The notes: a model not told the origin generated them from the sequence alone. A stretch of 64,000 nucleotides of DNA from Nitrococcus mobilis (GCA_024102725.1 JAGFJL010000102.1:1-64000); one strand, 5' to 3'. Shown: positions 9,691 to 19,757, counted from the first letter of the stretch. A program made the numbers and translations.

Positions 9691-11454
9691 TCAACCGGTC
9701 CGAATGCCAAGCAGCGATGTTTGCGGCCTGTACCGGCGGTGCAACTCGGCATAGAGACCGCCGCGGGCCAACAGTTCGCTGTGGGTACCCATCTCGATCA
9801 GACGCCCCTCGTCGAGGACGATGATCCGATCGGCATTTTCCACAGTAGACAAGCGATGGCTAATGACCAGCGTGGTGCGGCCACGCATGAGTGCGTCTAG
9901 CGCATGTTGGATCAAACGCTCGGACTGGGTATCCAACGCGGAGGTGGCCTCATCAAGGATGAGAATGGGTGCATCTTTGAGGAGCGCCCGCGCAATGGCG
10001 ATCCGTTGGCGCTGCCCTCCGGAGAGCCGCACCCCGTTTTCGCCGACCAACGTTTCGAACCCCTGAGGCAACTGTTCGATGAATACGCGCGCATTGGCAA
10101 GCTCGGCGACTCGCCGCACCTCGTCTATGCCCACCTCACCTAGGCGCCCATAAGCGATATTACTAGCGATCGTGCCATTGAACAGCATGACCTGCTGACC
10201 CACGAGAGCGATTTGAGAGCGTAAGGCGGCCAGCCGATAATCGCCGATTGGCACACCATCCAGCAAAATTCGTCCCGCCGACGGTTCATAGAAGCGCGGC
10301 AGCAAATTAGCGAGCGTGGTCTTGCCGCTGCCGGACGGTCCGACGATGGCTACCGTCTCCCCAGGCTCGATGTGGATATCAATTCCACACAACACCTCAT
10401 GGCGGCCGTTGCGGTAGGCGAACCGCACACCCTGATACTCGATGCGGCCACACGCCCGGCCAAGATCCAAGCTGCCGCAATCCGCTTCAGGAAGCTCGTC
10501 GATGATCTCGAATAGACTCTCCCCTGCGGCAACCCCCTTTTGGATCAAGGCTTGTACTTGGGTCAATCGCTTGAGCGGCGGCTGCAGCAGCAGCATTGCG
10601 GTAATGAATGAGACGAATGCACCGACGGTAATCGTCGTGAAATTTCCATCCAAGGTAGCCAAGTAGATAACGACGGTCAGCGCGATCGCAGCCACGAATT
10701 GCACCACCGGTGTGCTCAGCGCCTTGATCGCGACGAACTTCATGAACTGCCGACGATTGCGCTCGTTAACTTGCTCGAAGCGATGCCGCTCGTGAGGCTG
10801 AGCGCCGAAAATCTTGATCACCTCGTGGCCCTCGATGGCCTCTTCGGCGACGTAGGCCACCCCGCCGACGCTTTTTTGTATCCTATGGCTGATGCGCCGG
10901 AAGCGCTTGCTGATATACCAGATCACCAGCGCCATCACCGGGCCCAGGATCAGCAAGCTCAATGCCAGCTGCCAGCTGATAAAAAACATGTAGCCCATCA
11001 GAAATACGGCCGTGGCCGTATCGCGCACCACCGTAATCAAAGCATCGGAGCCGGCACTTGCGACTTGCTCGACGTTGAACGTCAGTTTCGAGAGCAGCCG
11101 TCCTGAAGAGGCATCGTCGTAGAAGCGCTTGGGCAGAGTCAGCAACCGCTCGAACACCTCTGAGCGCAACCGCTTGATGACTCTACGACTAATCCAGGCC
11201 GTACCGTAGCTGGCACCAAAATTAGCCAACCCCCGCAACACGAACAGCCCGAGCAGCCCAAGCGGAATCAGCCGCATTATTACGGGATCCCGAGCGACGA
11301 AGCCGGCATCCAACATGGGCTTGATCAACCACGCGAATACTGCCTGGCTCGCACCGCTCAATACCATGGCGATCAAAGAGAGAATCCCTATCAGCCAGTA
11401 GTCTCGTACGTAGCTGAACAAACGCCGGTAGATACCGAACCGGCCTGTATTCAT
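9691..11454 (-). CDS. msbA: Lipid A export ABC transporter MsbA
   Basis: Homodimeric ABC exporter that flips lipid A-core across the inner membrane. The first 320 residues or so form six membrane helices (starting YRRLFSYVRDYWLIGILSL). The nucleotide-binding domain has Walker A GPSGSGKTTLA, signature LSGGQRQRIAIARAL, Walker B PILILDEATSALD and the switch His in VISHRLST. I use ATG 11454; an in-frame TTG at 11475 would add seven residues. Neither has a strong ribosome site, fitting coupling to exbD, which ends at 11482. Confidence 0.95.
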   Translation of the reverse strand: MNTGRFGIYRRLFSYVRDYWLIGILSLIAMVLSGASQAVFAWLIKPMLDAGFVARDPVIMRLIPLGLLGLFVLRGLANFGASYGTAWISRRVIKRLRSEVFERLLTLPKRFYDDASSGRLLSKLTFNVEQVASAGSDALITVVRDTATAVFLMGYMFFISWQLALSLLILGPVMALVIWYISKRFRRISHRIQKSVGGVAYVAEEAIEGHEVIKIFGAQPHERHRFEQVNERNRRQFMKFVAIKALSTPVVQFVAAIALTVVIYLATLDGNFTTITVGAFVSFITAMLLLQPPLKRLTQVQALIQKGVAAGESLFEIIDELPEADCGSLDLGRACGRIEYQGVRFAYRNGRHEVLCGIDIHIEPGETVAIVGPSGSGKTTLANLLPRFYEPSAGRILLDGVPIGDYRLAALRSQIALVGQQVMLFNGTIASNIAYGRLGEVGIDEVRRVAELANARVFIEQLPQGFETLVGENGVRLSGGQRQRIAIARALLKDAPILILDEATSALDTQSERLIQHALDALMRGRTTLVISHRLSTVENADRIIVLDEGRLIEMGTHSELLARGGLYAELHRRYRPQTSLLGIRTG

Positions 11455-11481
11455 CGTATCGTTCCAGGCAGTCAAGACTAC

Positions 11482-11904
11482 TCATTGCCCCCGCGGTATC
11501 GTTGCGATTGCAACACGTTGAAATCCGGCACGGCCGGCGGCATCCAACGCGGTGACGATATGCAGATGCTCGGTGCGCCCATCCGCCCGGATAACCAGTT
11601 GAGTGAGCCGCGGATCGCTCCCGCTGAGTCGTTGCGTGAGCGCCCGGCGCAGGGTCTCTTCCCGATTATCTGGCAAGGACTGATCATCCAGGAAGTAGCG
11701 GCCCTGCTGATTGATCGTAACCTCAATTGGCTCATGTGGGCGCACGACCGGCTGAGCACTCGCCTGTGGCAGAGAGACCTGGAGTTTGGCCTCCTTGATG
11801 AAGGTAGTGCTCACCATGAAAAAAATCAGCATCAGAAAAACGACATCGATCAAGGGAGCCAGATTGATCTCCGGCTCATCGCGCCGGCGCGGGCGCAAAT
11901 TCAT
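11482..11904 (-). CDS. exbD: ExbD/TolR biopolymer transport protein
   Basis: Inner-membrane protein of 140 residues that with ExbB uses the proton gradient to energise outer-membrane processes. It has the short N-terminal cytoplasmic stretch, a single membrane helix INLAPLIDVVFLMLIFFMV with the essential proton-carrying Asp (LIDVV), and a periplasmic domain. Its ATG overlaps the exbB stop (ATGA at 11901-11904). ExbBD pairs in front of msbA occur in many gammaproteobacteria; no TonB is in the window, so the partner is unknown. Confidence 0.93.
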   Translation of the reverse strand: MNLRPRRRDEPEINLAPLIDVVFLMLIFFMVSTTFIKEAKLQVSLPQASAQPVVRPHEPIEVTINQQGRYFLDDQSLPDNREETLRRALTQRLSGSDPRLTQLVIRADGRTEHLHIVTALDAAGRAGFQRVAIATIPRGQ

Positions 11905-12536
11905 GATTGGCTCCCTACATCGCCGACTGGCACGCGCCGATTGTGAACCACCTCCACGAGCTTGAGCGACTCCTGTTCCAGGTCCACCACTAACGCCTCC
12001 ACCTTACCGCGGAAATAGCGATAAGCCATCAGAGTCGGAATTGCGACCACGAGGCCCGCTGCCGTGGTGATCAGGGCCTGCGAGATTCCGCCGGCGAGCG
12101 CAGTTGCATTACCCACGCCAGCTGCACTGATGCTGCTGAACACCTCGATCATGCCGATAACCGTACCCAACAGTCCGAGCAAAGGGCTGATTGCCGCGAT
12201 CGTACCCAGCGTGTTGAGATAGCGCTCGAGGCCATGGGCCTCATGGCGGCCTCGGTCCTCGATGCTCTCCAACACGATCTCGCGGCCGTAATGAATGTTC
12301 ATGAGACCGGCGGCGAGCATGCGGCCCAACGGCGATCCCGCGCGGAGCTCGCGTAATTGCGTCGGCTCAAGGGTATTGCTCTTCACCGAATGCCATACTT
12401 GGGCCACCAAGTGCTTCGGTATAACCCGAGAACGCCGCAACGCCCAGCAGCGCTCGATCGTGAACGTCAACGCCACGACGGAACAGGCCAATAGAGGCAG
12501 CATGACCCAGCCTCCCGCCTCGATCAATTTCCACAC
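11901..12536 (-). CDS. exbB: ExbB/TolQ/MotA proton channel protein
   Basis: Partner of the downstream ExbD, 211 residues, with three membrane segments: near residues 8-28 (GGWVMLPLLACSVVALTF), about 110-130 (ISPLLGLLGTVIGMI) and about 150-175 (ITTAAGLVVAIPTLMAYRYF). The GLLGTVIGM and GLVVAIP blocks are the family signatures lining the channel. The start is GTG 12536, consistent with homologues beginning with a Trp-rich VW.LI.AGGW segment. It is 78 bases downstream of comEC on the same strand. Confidence 0.93.
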   Translation of the reverse strand: MWKLIEAGGWVMLPLLACSVVALTFTIERCWALRRSRVIPKHLVAQVWHSVKSNTLEPTQLRELRAGSPLGRMLAAGLMNIHYGREIVLESIEDRGRHEAHGLERYLNTLGTIAAISPLLGLLGTVIGMIEVFSSISAAGVGNATALAGGISQALITTAAGLVVAIPTLMAYRYFRGKVEALVVDLEQESLKLVEVVHNRRVPVGDVGSQS

Positions 12537-12614
12537 AGTGCGCCGTCCACTCGCTATCGACCCCCGAATGTGTCGATGATACTGGATTTCCGAGAACAGC
12601 CGAAATGATCCTGT

Positions 12615-14906
12615 TCACGGTTGCGCGCGATAATAACGTGGCCGATCCCGCCGTAGCTCGGCACGTATGCGATAGCCGTCGACTCCTAAAGCCAGCTGTA
12701 TGGCGCCGGCGCGATCGGTTCGCAACACCCGCACGCCGCGCATTTGATAGCGATTGATGATCTCCTCGGCGGGCAGTCCATACGAATTGTTGCGACCGAC
12801 GCTTATCAGCGCAAGACTGGGCTGGACTCGCCGGATGAACTCGGCGCTGGAAGAACTGCGGCTGCCATGGTGCGGCACCATCAGTACATCCGTCGAAAGG
12901 CTCCCAGGCTGCTCCAACAGTTCCAGCTCGCCGGCACGCTCCAAATCACCCGGCAGCAATAGGGCCGCACCCGCGCTCGCAACCCGAATGACGCAGGAGG
13001 CATCATTGCCGCGTAGGCCGGGTACGCGGGGAGCAAGCACGCGGAAACGCACGCCGTCCCACCGCCAAGCTTGGCCACGCTGGCACAGCCGCGCACCGAC
13101 TGGAGCGGCCCTGAACGGCTCGCCGATCACCACGTCGGCGACCGGCAGTGCTGCAAGCAGTGCGGCCAAACCACCGGAATGATCGTCGTCCGCGTGGCTC
13201 ACCACCACACGATCCACAAACGTAATTCCCTGAGAACGGAGAAAGGGCAACAATGACACGCTCGCTGCTGAGGCATTGCCGCCTCCCCAGGTCGGACCGG
13301 TGTCGTAAACTAAAATATGCCTTGCCGTGCGCACGACCACGCTGCTGCCTTGCCCAACGTCCAACATCGTCACCCAAGCCGTCCCCAGGCTCGGACCCGT
13401 TCGGACACCCACCAGCAGCGGAACACAAAGCGGCACCGCCAAAACCCGGCCGGGAAAGCCCGCCGGCAACAATAGCAAGATGGCACCCAGCGCGGCCAAG
13501 GCAAGCGTCCAAAGCTCGGGGGCGGGCAACAAAACGAGCGGTTGCACCGCCTGCACTAAGTGCCCGAGACCGCCCAACAGACCCTGGATCAGCCAGGCTA
13601 GCCCCTGCAGCAACAGCAAGCCGAGCCCCGGGTGCAGCCAAAGCGCTGCGGCGCCCAGCAAGGCCCCTGGCACCAATAACGTACCGGCAAGCGGAATCGC
13701 CACCAGATTGATGAAGGGCGCGATCAGGGAGCAGCGCTGGAACCAGGCTGACATGATCGGCAACAGACCCACGGCGAGGGCGAACTGCAAACCAACCATC
13801 TCCTGCCGACGACTCGAGCTGGGCCGGCGCCGCACGACTAGCAGGATCACAGCGACGGCCGTAAAAGAAAGCCAGAAACCGGGACCAAGCGGAGCAAACG
13901 GGTCGCAGACCAACACGGCGGCCATGGCGCCCCACCACGCCTGCAGAGGTCCGATTCGACGCCGCGCCAGCCGTGCGCTTGCCAGCACCATGAGCATAAC
14001 CAGAGCGCGCTGAGTGGGCACCGAGAAACCTGCCAGGGTGGCATAACCCGCTGCCGCCAGTGTGCCGGTGAGGGCTTGGACAAGCGGTGTCGGCAGCCAA
14101 AGCGGCACCTGCGGCAAGCACCGCCATAAGCCTCCAGCCAACCAATAGACCAAGCCCGCCACCAGTCCGATATGCAATCCTGATATGGCGATCAAATGAG
14201 TGATGCCGGCGGCGTCGAGATCGCGCCAGGTGGCCGGATCGATCCCGCGCCGATCTCCGGTAACCAGCGCCGTGAGCACGCCCGCCGCGGCGCTTGACCC
14301 CTCCAACGCCGTGGCGAGACTCCGGGAAACACGCTCGCGTACGGCATCTAAGCTCCAAGCCGTACCGAGCCGCCGCGCCTTCGCCGTATCCCGCACGTAG
14401 CCGGTAGCATCAATACGGTTTTGAAACAGCCAGCGCTCATAGTCAAAGCCGATTGGGTTCATCAAGCCGCGCGGCTGCCTGAGCTTTACCCGCCAACGCC
14501 AACGCTCGCCAGGATGGACCGTCGGAGCTCGGCCGTACCAAGCGAGGCGGATTTGCCGGGGTAATGGACGTTTAGCAGGATAATCGTCGATCCGGATGGG
14601 CCGAACCAGAAAACTCTGCCGCACCGCCGTGCGCTCCGGCAGTCCGACCACTACGCCTTCCAGTGTTAGGTTCCGGCCATCGAGCGAGTTGGGCAGCCGA
14701 CACTCCAAAGCCCAGGCGGCTGCCGCCGCGGCCCAAGCAATGCCCAGGGTGAACAGACCGAGCTGGCGCGCTCGAGCGCGGGCCAGCAACAGCGCCAACA
14801 ACGGCATGGCAGCCAATGCCAACCAACCGGCCAGCGGCCAAGGCAATAGCTGAAAGCCAATCACACCAATCGCAAACGCCGCCATCCCTGCGCTGCCCCC
14901 CCTCAT
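12615..14906 (-). CDS. comEC: DNA internalization protein ComEC/Rec2
   Basis: Inner-membrane channel that carries single-stranded DNA into the cell during natural transformation. The 763-residue protein has an N-terminal hydrophobic region and DUF4131-like part, a competence domain with many helices (motif HLIAISGLHIGL, about residue 235), and a C-terminal metallo-beta-lactamase-like domain (MLDVGQGSS, VSHADDDHSGG, VPHHGSRSS). All three parts are present and unbroken. An internal Met at 14885 is a possible alternative start. Being full length it may be functional, but no pilus or dprA genes are in view. Confidence 0.95.
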   Translation of the reverse strand: MRGGSAGMAAFAIGVIGFQLLPWPLAGWLALAAMPLLALLLARARARQLGLFTLGIAWAAAAAAWALECRLPNSLDGRNLTLEGVVVGLPERTAVRQSFLVRPIRIDDYPAKRPLPRQIRLAWYGRAPTVHPGERWRWRVKLRQPRGLMNPIGFDYERWLFQNRIDATGYVRDTAKARRLGTAWSLDAVRERVSRSLATALEGSSAAAGVLTALVTGDRRGIDPATWRDLDAAGITHLIAISGLHIGLVAGLVYWLAGGLWRCLPQVPLWLPTPLVQALTGTLAAAGYATLAGFSVPTQRALVMLMVLASARLARRRIGPLQAWWGAMAAVLVCDPFAPLGPGFWLSFTAVAVILLVVRRRPSSSRRQEMVGLQFALAVGLLPIMSAWFQRCSLIAPFINLVAIPLAGTLLVPGALLGAAALWLHPGLGLLLLQGLAWLIQGLLGGLGHLVQAVQPLVLLPAPELWTLALAALGAILLLLPAGFPGRVLAVPLCVPLLVGVRTGPSLGTAWVTMLDVGQGSSVVVRTARHILVYDTGPTWGGGNASAASVSLLPFLRSQGITFVDRVVVSHADDDHSGGLAALLAALPVADVVIGEPFRAAPVGARLCQRGQAWRWDGVRFRVLAPRVPGLRGNDASCVIRVASAGAALLLPGDLERAGELELLEQPGSLSTDVLMVPHHGSRSSSSAEFIRRVQPSLALISVGRNNSYGLPAEEIINRYQMRGVRVLRTDRAGAIQLALGVDGYRIRAELRRDRPRYYRAQP

Positions 14907-14974
14907 CCCTCTGCGAGCTACGCAAGCTATGCTAGATTAGCAATGCTAAGTGCAGCCGCGGATGAGAATGCTAA

Positions 14975-15529
14975 ATGCCCAGGCGGTTCCTCAAGCACTA
15001 TCTCCCAGATTTCCATACGCTTCGAACCCGCTGGGAGATCCGCTGGCTAGGTCGTCTGCTTGAGAATCCTTATCTCTTGCACTTCAACCGCCGATCCGTT
15101 GCCGGCGGCGTCGCATGCGGACTTTTCGTGGCGTTCATCCCGCTACCGGGGCAGATGCCGCTCGCCGCCGTGCTCGCTGTCTTGCTGCGCGCAAATCTCC
15201 TGCTCGCGGTCGCTTTGGTGTGGATCACCAACCCACTCACCATGCCGGCCGTCTTTTATTTCACCTACGTGGTCGGAACATGGATCATCGGCTCACCCGT
15301 GGCCGCCCATGCCGGTTTCGAGCCCAGTCTGCATTGGTTCTGGGAACAATTCGAGCGCATCTGGAAACCATTGATGGTGGGCTCTCTCAGCGTTGGTTTC
15401 GTGCTCGCCCTAGCCGGTTACGGTGCCGTTCACTGGCTGTGGCGCCTGCACGTCATCCGCCGGCTCAGGCTTCGGCGTAACCGCCGAGCTGCCCGCCCGC
15501 ATCCCGCCATGGAAGACCGTCAGGGCTAA
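14975..15529 (+). CDS. DUF2062 membrane protein
   Basis: Membrane protein of 184 residues with the DUF2062 pattern: SVAGGVACGLFVAFIPLPGQM (residues 40-60), a second hydrophobic stretch (LAAVLAVLLRANLLLAVALVWITNP) and a helix near residues 140-155. The biochemical role of the family is unknown. It is divergent from comEC by 68 bases and convergent with lolD, a neighbourhood I recognise from other gammaproteobacteria. The C-terminus is Arg-rich (RRLRLRRNRRAAR), probably cytoplasmic. Confidence 0.88.
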   Translation: MPRRFLKHYLPDFHTLRTRWEIRWLGRLLENPYLLHFNRRSVAGGVACGLFVAFIPLPGQMPLAAVLAVLLRANLLLAVALVWITNPLTMPAVFYFTYVVGTWIIGSPVAAHAGFEPSLHWFWEQFERIWKPLMVGSLSVGFVLALAGYGAVHWLWRLHVIRRLRLRRNRRAARPHPAMEDRQG

Positions 15530-15577
15530 CCGCGGGTCCCAAAAACCTGGGACGGACAGATCTTCGCGCTACCCCTT

Positions 15578-16315
15578 TCAATTGCGGGCCTGGCGAGGCG
15601 CCTCATCGATAGTCACCTCTGCCAACACGCCATCATCCAAAGCCAAAATACGGTCCATGCGCGCCGCAAGCGAGTGATCGTGGGTAACCATGACGATACT
15701 GGTCTTGAGCTCTCGATTGAGCTCCAGCAACAAATCGAAAACCCGTTCCTCGGCCTGCCGATCCAAATTGCCGGTCGGCTCGTCAGCGAGCACACAAGCG
15801 GGCCGGGTAACCAATGCCCGCGCAATCGCCACCCGCTGACGCTCGCCACCCGAGAGTTCTCCCGGTTTGTGGGCAAACCGCTCCCGCAGTCCAACTCGGA
15901 CGAGGAGCGCCTCGGCCTCTTTGACCGCACGACGCGGTTGTGTGCCGCGAATGAGCAACGGCATGGCCACATTTTCCACCGCAGTGAACTCGGCCAATAG
16001 ATGATGGAACTGATAGATGAAGCCCAAGGCCCGGTTGCGCAACCTCCCGCGCGCGGCTGCGCCCAAGGCGGTCATCGGCTCTCCCACCACTTCCACCGCA
16101 CCTTCCGACGGCTCGTCCAGGCCACCCAAGATATGCAGTAAGGTGCTCTTGCCGGCACCGGAGCGGCCGACGATTGCAATCTGCTCACCCTCATACACAC
16201 TTAGGTCGATCCCGCGCAGGACATCGACATTGAGCGCCCCTTCCCGAAACACCTTGGAGAGCCGGCGGCAGTGGAGAATTGGCGCGCCCCGTGCAGGTGG
16301 CAGCGAATCATTCAT
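15578..16315 (-). CDS. lolD: Lipoprotein-releasing ABC transporter ATPase LolD
   Basis: ATPase of the LolCDE complex, which extracts outer-membrane lipoproteins from the inner membrane and passes them to LolA. The 245-residue protein has Walker [10 protein letters not shown], signature [15 protein letters not shown], Walker [12 protein letters not shown] and H-loop VTHDHSLA. I chose ATG 16315, which overlaps the lolC stop (TATGAATGA), rather than the longer open frame to 16375 that would run into lolC. The [18 protein letters not shown] spacing is typical of LolD/MacB-type ATPases. Confidence 0.95.
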   Translation of the reverse strand: MNDSLPPARGAPILHCRRLSKVFREGALNVDVLRGIDLSVYEGEQIAIVGRSGAGKSTLLHILGGLDEPSEGAVEVVGEPMTALGAAARGRLRNRALGFIYQFHHLLAEFTAVENVAMPLLIRGTQPRRAVKEAEALLVRVGLRERFAHKPGELSGGERQRVAIARALVTRPACVLADEPTGNLDRQAEERVFDLLLELNRELKTSIVMVTHDHSLAARMDRILALDDGVLAEVTIDEAPRQARN

Positions 16316-17555
16316 AACGCAAAGCTTCCGCAGGTACCGTGCGTGCCGCCCGCCAAGCCGGGTAGAGTGTTGCAAGCAACGACAATATCAAGGCGGTAAT
16401 GGTGATATGCACGACGTCCGTCGGCTGCAGCTTCGAAGGCAAGTCGCTAATCAAATAAACATCAGCCGGCAGGAACTGGACGTGGAACAAATGTTCGATC
16501 GCCGGCACGATCGTCTCCACATTGAGGGCAAGCCCCACGCCCCCAAGGGCACCAAGCACCGTTCCGGTCACCCCGATCAACGCGCCCTGCACGATAAACA
16601 CACCCATGATCGTCTGCGGGGCCGCTCCCAGCGTACGCAAAATGGCGATATCGGCCTGCTTGTCGGTGACCACCATAACCAGCGTGGAGATGATATTGAA
16701 GGCCGCCACCCCCACGATGAGCAGCAAAATGATAAACATCACGGTCTTCTCCGTGCTCACTGCCCGAAAAAAGTTGCGATTTTGCTGGGTCCAATCACTC
16801 ACCCGATAGAACCCGGGCAGGCTCGCGGCCGCTTCGCGCGCCAAACGCGGTGCCGCCAATAGGTCATCGAAGCGCAGCCGAATCCCGCTGACGCCCTTAC
16901 CGGTGCGAAAGAGCAAGCGCGCGTCGTCAAGGTGCATCAGGGCAAGCGAGCGATCATACTGACTCATATCCACCTCGAACAGAGCGATGACGTGGAAGCG
17001 TCGGATCCGAGGCAGAATGCCAGCCACAGAGATCCGGGCCTCGGGGGTGACTACGGTGATATCATCACCAACCTCCACACCAAGCACCCTCGCCAGTCCG
17101 CCGCCAAGTATGATGCCGAACGCGCCCGGCTTGAGATCGGAGGCACGGCCGGCCACCACTTTGTCGAGCACCTGGGATACGCCGGGCTCCTCAGCCGGCA
17201 GGATACCCCGCACCAACGCTCCGGTGACCGCTGAACCGCGGGTCATCATAACCTCACCAGAGATATACGGCGCCGCACCTTCTACATGAGGCTGCTCGCG
17301 CAGCTCGCGCGTAAGCGCTCGCCAGCCCTCGAGCGGCCCGGCAAAAGAGGTCACGGTGGCGTGCGAAACCATCCCCAAAATGCGCTCCCGCAGCTCATGC
17401 TCAAAGCCGTTCATTACGGACAATACCGTAATCAGCGCCGTCACACCGATGGCAATGCCGAGCATCGAGGTCAAAGAAATAAAGGATACGAAGTGGTTGC
17501 GCCGCTTCGCCTTGGTATAGCGCAGGCCGATATATAGCTGCAGAGGTCTGAACAC
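16308..17555 (-). CDS. lolC: Lipoprotein-releasing system permease LolC/E
   Basis: Permease of the lipoprotein-sorting exporter, 415 residues. It has an N-terminal helix after [20 protein letters not shown], a periplasmic domain (about residues 50-270), and three C-terminal helices ([55 protein letters not shown]). GTG 17555 is the start. There is one permease gene here with lolD and no separate lolE, so the protein could work as a LolF-type homodimer, as in many bacteria; a second copy elsewhere cannot be excluded. Confidence 0.93.
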   Translation of the reverse strand: MFRPLQLYIGLRYTKAKRRNHFVSFISLTSMLGIAIGVTALITVLSVMNGFEHELRERILGMVSHATVTSFAGPLEGWRALTRELREQPHVEGAAPYISGEVMMTRGSAVTGALVRGILPAEEPGVSQVLDKVVAGRASDLKPGAFGIILGGGLARVLGVEVGDDITVVTPEARISVAGILPRIRRFHVIALFEVDMSQYDRSLALMHLDDARLLFRTGKGVSGIRLRFDDLLAAPRLAREAAASLPGFYRVSDWTQQNRNFFRAVSTEKTVMFIILLLIVGVAAFNIISTLVMVVTDKQADIAILRTLGAAPQTIMGVFIVQGALIGVTGTVLGALGGVGLALNVETIVPAIEHLFHVQFLPADVYLISDLPSKLQPTDVVHITITALILSLLATLYPAWRAARTVPAEALRYE

Positions 17556-17758
17556 GTCCCGTCACTCTCGCTGGAGGCACGCACAGGGCTGATAAACTCG
17601 CAATGGCGGCTCACAGGGTAGCAGGAAATGATCGCGATATCGCATAGCACTGACACAAGGCCTTGACATACGCAGCGCTGGATAGAAAGTGTGAACCATT
17701 CGATGGTTTATTTGAGCTGGAGGCTTCATGGTTAGAGCGAAATAGGGAGCAGATCACC

Positions 17759-18091
17759 ATGAACCGAACTGCTTTTGTCTTAGGCGCATTGCTAGGGGTT
17801 CTCAGCCAGCTGAGCGCCGCCCATGCCGAACGATTGCTGGTCAGCACAGCCGAGCAGCTTCGCTCCGACCCGCTCGTCGCCCCCGCCCGTGGCGCCAGCA
17901 TGGCTCAAGTAAAACAGCGCTTGGGAAGGCCTGAGCGGATTTTCCCCGCGGTCGGCAAGCCGCCTATCACGCGCTGGGTCTATCCCCAATTCGTCGTCTA
18001 CTTCGAACGAGAGCGGGTGATCCATTCCGTGGAAGCGGCCACTCGGTTCAACGGGAAAACCCCGCTGCAAAATACCGCGCGCAATCCGTAA
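17759..18091 (+). CDS. Small secreted protein, BamE/SmpA-like pattern
   Basis: 110-residue protein with a signal peptide (MNRTAFVLGALLGVLSQLSAAHA) for export. The mature part holds SMAQVKQRLGRPERIFPAVGKPPITRW followed by two beta-strand-like segments (QFVVYFERERVIHSVE), a layout resembling the small BLIP/SmpA-type fold, where V..RLG.P is the helical part. I cannot name a function. ATG 17759 is preferred over an upstream open frame because of the signal peptide and an AGGGAG ribosome site. Its 3' end overlaps the converging amidohydrolase gene by 44 bases. Confidence 0.7.
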   Translation: MNRTAFVLGALLGVLSQLSAAHAERLLVSTAEQLRSDPLVAPARGASMAQVKQRLGRPERIFPAVGKPPITRWVYPQFVVYFERERVIHSVEAATRFNGKTPLQNTARNP

Positions 18092-19049
18092 GCCCGTTCA
18101 GGTCGTAGCCGCCCTCGAGCACGATTGCCAGGCGTGGGCGCAGATCGGTCAGTGCCCGGCCGATCGCAAAATAGTCCTCGGGGCGCAATCTCACGGGATC
18201 GTCCTGAATAGGATCCGTCGCCGCGGTATCAAAGCCCAGCGAGAGAACCAGAAAATCCAGGCCGAGGACATCGAGGCGTGCCAGCATGCCTCGCAGCCGC
18301 TCCAGGTAGCCCCGGCCGTCCACACCCGCCGGTAGGGACTCGAGATCCACGAAGGCCGCCTCTGGATGCATACCTGCATCCAGGTATGGATAATTGCGCC
18401 ACGGATCGGCGTGCAGCGAAAAATACGGCGCCCGTTCGCTCGCCAACTCCGCGCTGCCCTCCCCCAGGTGATAATCCAGATCCAACACCGCACACCGCCC
18501 GGCGGCCGCGAGAACTGCTGCCGCGACGTAGGCGTTATTGAAAAAACAGTAGCCGCCGTAACGGCGCCAGCCCGCATGATGACCGGGAGGGCGGCAAAGC
18601 GCTACGGCGTCGCGGCCGGTTTCGAGTATTGCCCGGGCTGCCCACTCGGCGGCCGCAGCGGACGAAAGCGCCGCGCGCAGCGTAGCGGCACCCAGCGGCG
18701 TACCGGTTTCGCGGCAATACATGCCGCCGCGCAACCGCAGCGGCGCCGCCGAAAGATCCGGCTGGAAAATTGAGGGGATATACTCCTCTCCTTCCTGCAG
18801 AAGATCGCTCAGCTCTCCTAGGAAACGTACGTACCCCGGGTCGTGGAGCGCAGTCACGGCGCCCCATGCCAGATGCTCAACCGTCTGGACAGCAACTTCC
18901 CAGACGGCGGCAAATCCCTCGAGCACGCAATCAACCCGGCTCGGCACCTCCGGATGGCCCACCCCGGGGTAACCATCGGAGAGGTCTTGCGTCGGCCGAT
19001 GCAGCGCATGCAGGGCCGGCACATACAGTGGAATGGAGCCCGTTCGCAT
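18048..19049 (-). CDS. Histone deacetylase family amidohydrolase
   Basis: Zinc hydrolase of the histone deacetylase/acetylpolyamine amidohydrolase superfamily, about 333 residues. Visible are the opening HPEVPSR, the His pair in CRPPGHHAGW (active-site region), CFFNNAYVAAA, the zinc-binding DLDYH and LGFDTAATDP with the third ligand Asp. In bacteria these enzymes likely deacylate polyamines, acetoin-pathway proteins or related amides; the substrate here is unknown. The usual HHGNG after the zinc ligands reads HLGEG. ATG 19049 is used; GTG 19058 is possible. Confidence 0.88.
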   Translation of the reverse strand: MRTGSIPLYVPALHALHRPTQDLSDGYPGVGHPEVPSRVDCVLEGFAAVWEVAVQTVEHLAWGAVTALHDPGYVRFLGELSDLLQEGEEYIPSIFQPDLSAAPLRLRGGMYCRETGTPLGAATLRAALSSAAAAEWAARAILETGRDAVALCRPPGHHAGWRRYGGYCFFNNAYVAAAVLAAAGRCAVLDLDYHLGEGSAELASERAPYFSLHADPWRNYPYLDAGMHPEAAFVDLESLPAGVDGRGYLERLRGMLARLDVLGLDFLVLSLGFDTAATDPIQDDPVRLRPEDYFAIGRALTDLRPRLAIVLEGGYDLNGLTDCARYFAAGFSR

Positions 19050-19278
19050 GGCACGCACCCGGTACGGCTGAAATCATCGAAATTCTATTCACTGCCGGGT
19101 TCAGGGCATAGCCCGGCGTCGCATTTCAATGCTACGAGGGACACCCGAGATGCTTTGTCGATGGTCATGCCCGCCCTAGACTATCTCCTGGATCGAACTT
19201 TAACGTCCGTACCGTAAGTACTGTGTCAAGACCTATTAGCGGCTGAGTCATCTCACAGCCAACAATTTGGAGATCGCC

Positions 19279-19666
19279 ATGAGAACGCATCCGGTAACGT
19301 CGATAATCGCGACCTCGTTTGCGTGCGCCGTAGCGGCTTGCAGCGGAGCCGGTGCGGCCGGCCTCGACCGACCGGCCATCGCCGTTGCCGCCGGCCGCGG
19401 GCCTGGGCTCCTGGGTCGCGTTCAAACCGAGCGGTGAGGGCGACGACGCCCTGGTCATGGGCGACACCGTAGTCTTTCAAGACGAGGTGGATGCCGCGAT
19501 GGACGCGGCGTTTGCCCACGGACTCGAGGTCACCGCCCTGCACAACCACATGCTCGGCGAGCAACCCGCATACTATTTCACCCGCTTCTGGGGCAAGGGC
19601 TCGGCCGCAGAACTGGCGCGGGGCTTCAAGGCGGCGCTCGAAGCGCAGGCCCGGACGAGCAACTAA
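19279..19666 (+). pseudogene. DUF1259 (LppY/LpqO family) gene with internal deletion
   Basis: The start codon at 19279 opens a signal-peptide-like sequence (MRTHPVTSIIATSFACAVAA, with a Cys that could be a lipobox) that runs into a stop. In another frame from about 19380 comes the C-terminal part of a DUF1259 protein: LGSWVAFKPSGEGDDALVMG, FQDEVDAAMDAAF and GLEVTALHNHMLGEQPAYYF. Family members are normally about twice this length, so the middle is missing and the junction is out of frame. The downstream part alone could start at GTG 19352 but would lack an export signal. Confidence 0.7.
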
Positions 19667-19716
19667 CGGCAATCTCGGTAATCACACCGTATAGCGGTGC
19701 CAACTTGCGCCTACCA

Positions 19717-19757
19717 AAAAATAAAGGGGTTACCCATTAGAAAGCCCCTTTATTTTT
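19717..19757. terminator. Bidirectional intrinsic terminator
   Basis: Perfect 13-bp inverted repeat AAAAATAAAGGGG (19717-19729) / CCCCTTTATTTTT (19745-19757). Its A- and T-rich ends make it a good terminator for both the DUF1259 gene on the plus strand and the coiled-coil gene on the minus strand. Confidence 0.85.

Noticed and set aside
13003-14358. 451-codon minus-strand frame
   Set aside because: Alternative frame of comEC on the same strand; comEC motifs lie in the other frame.
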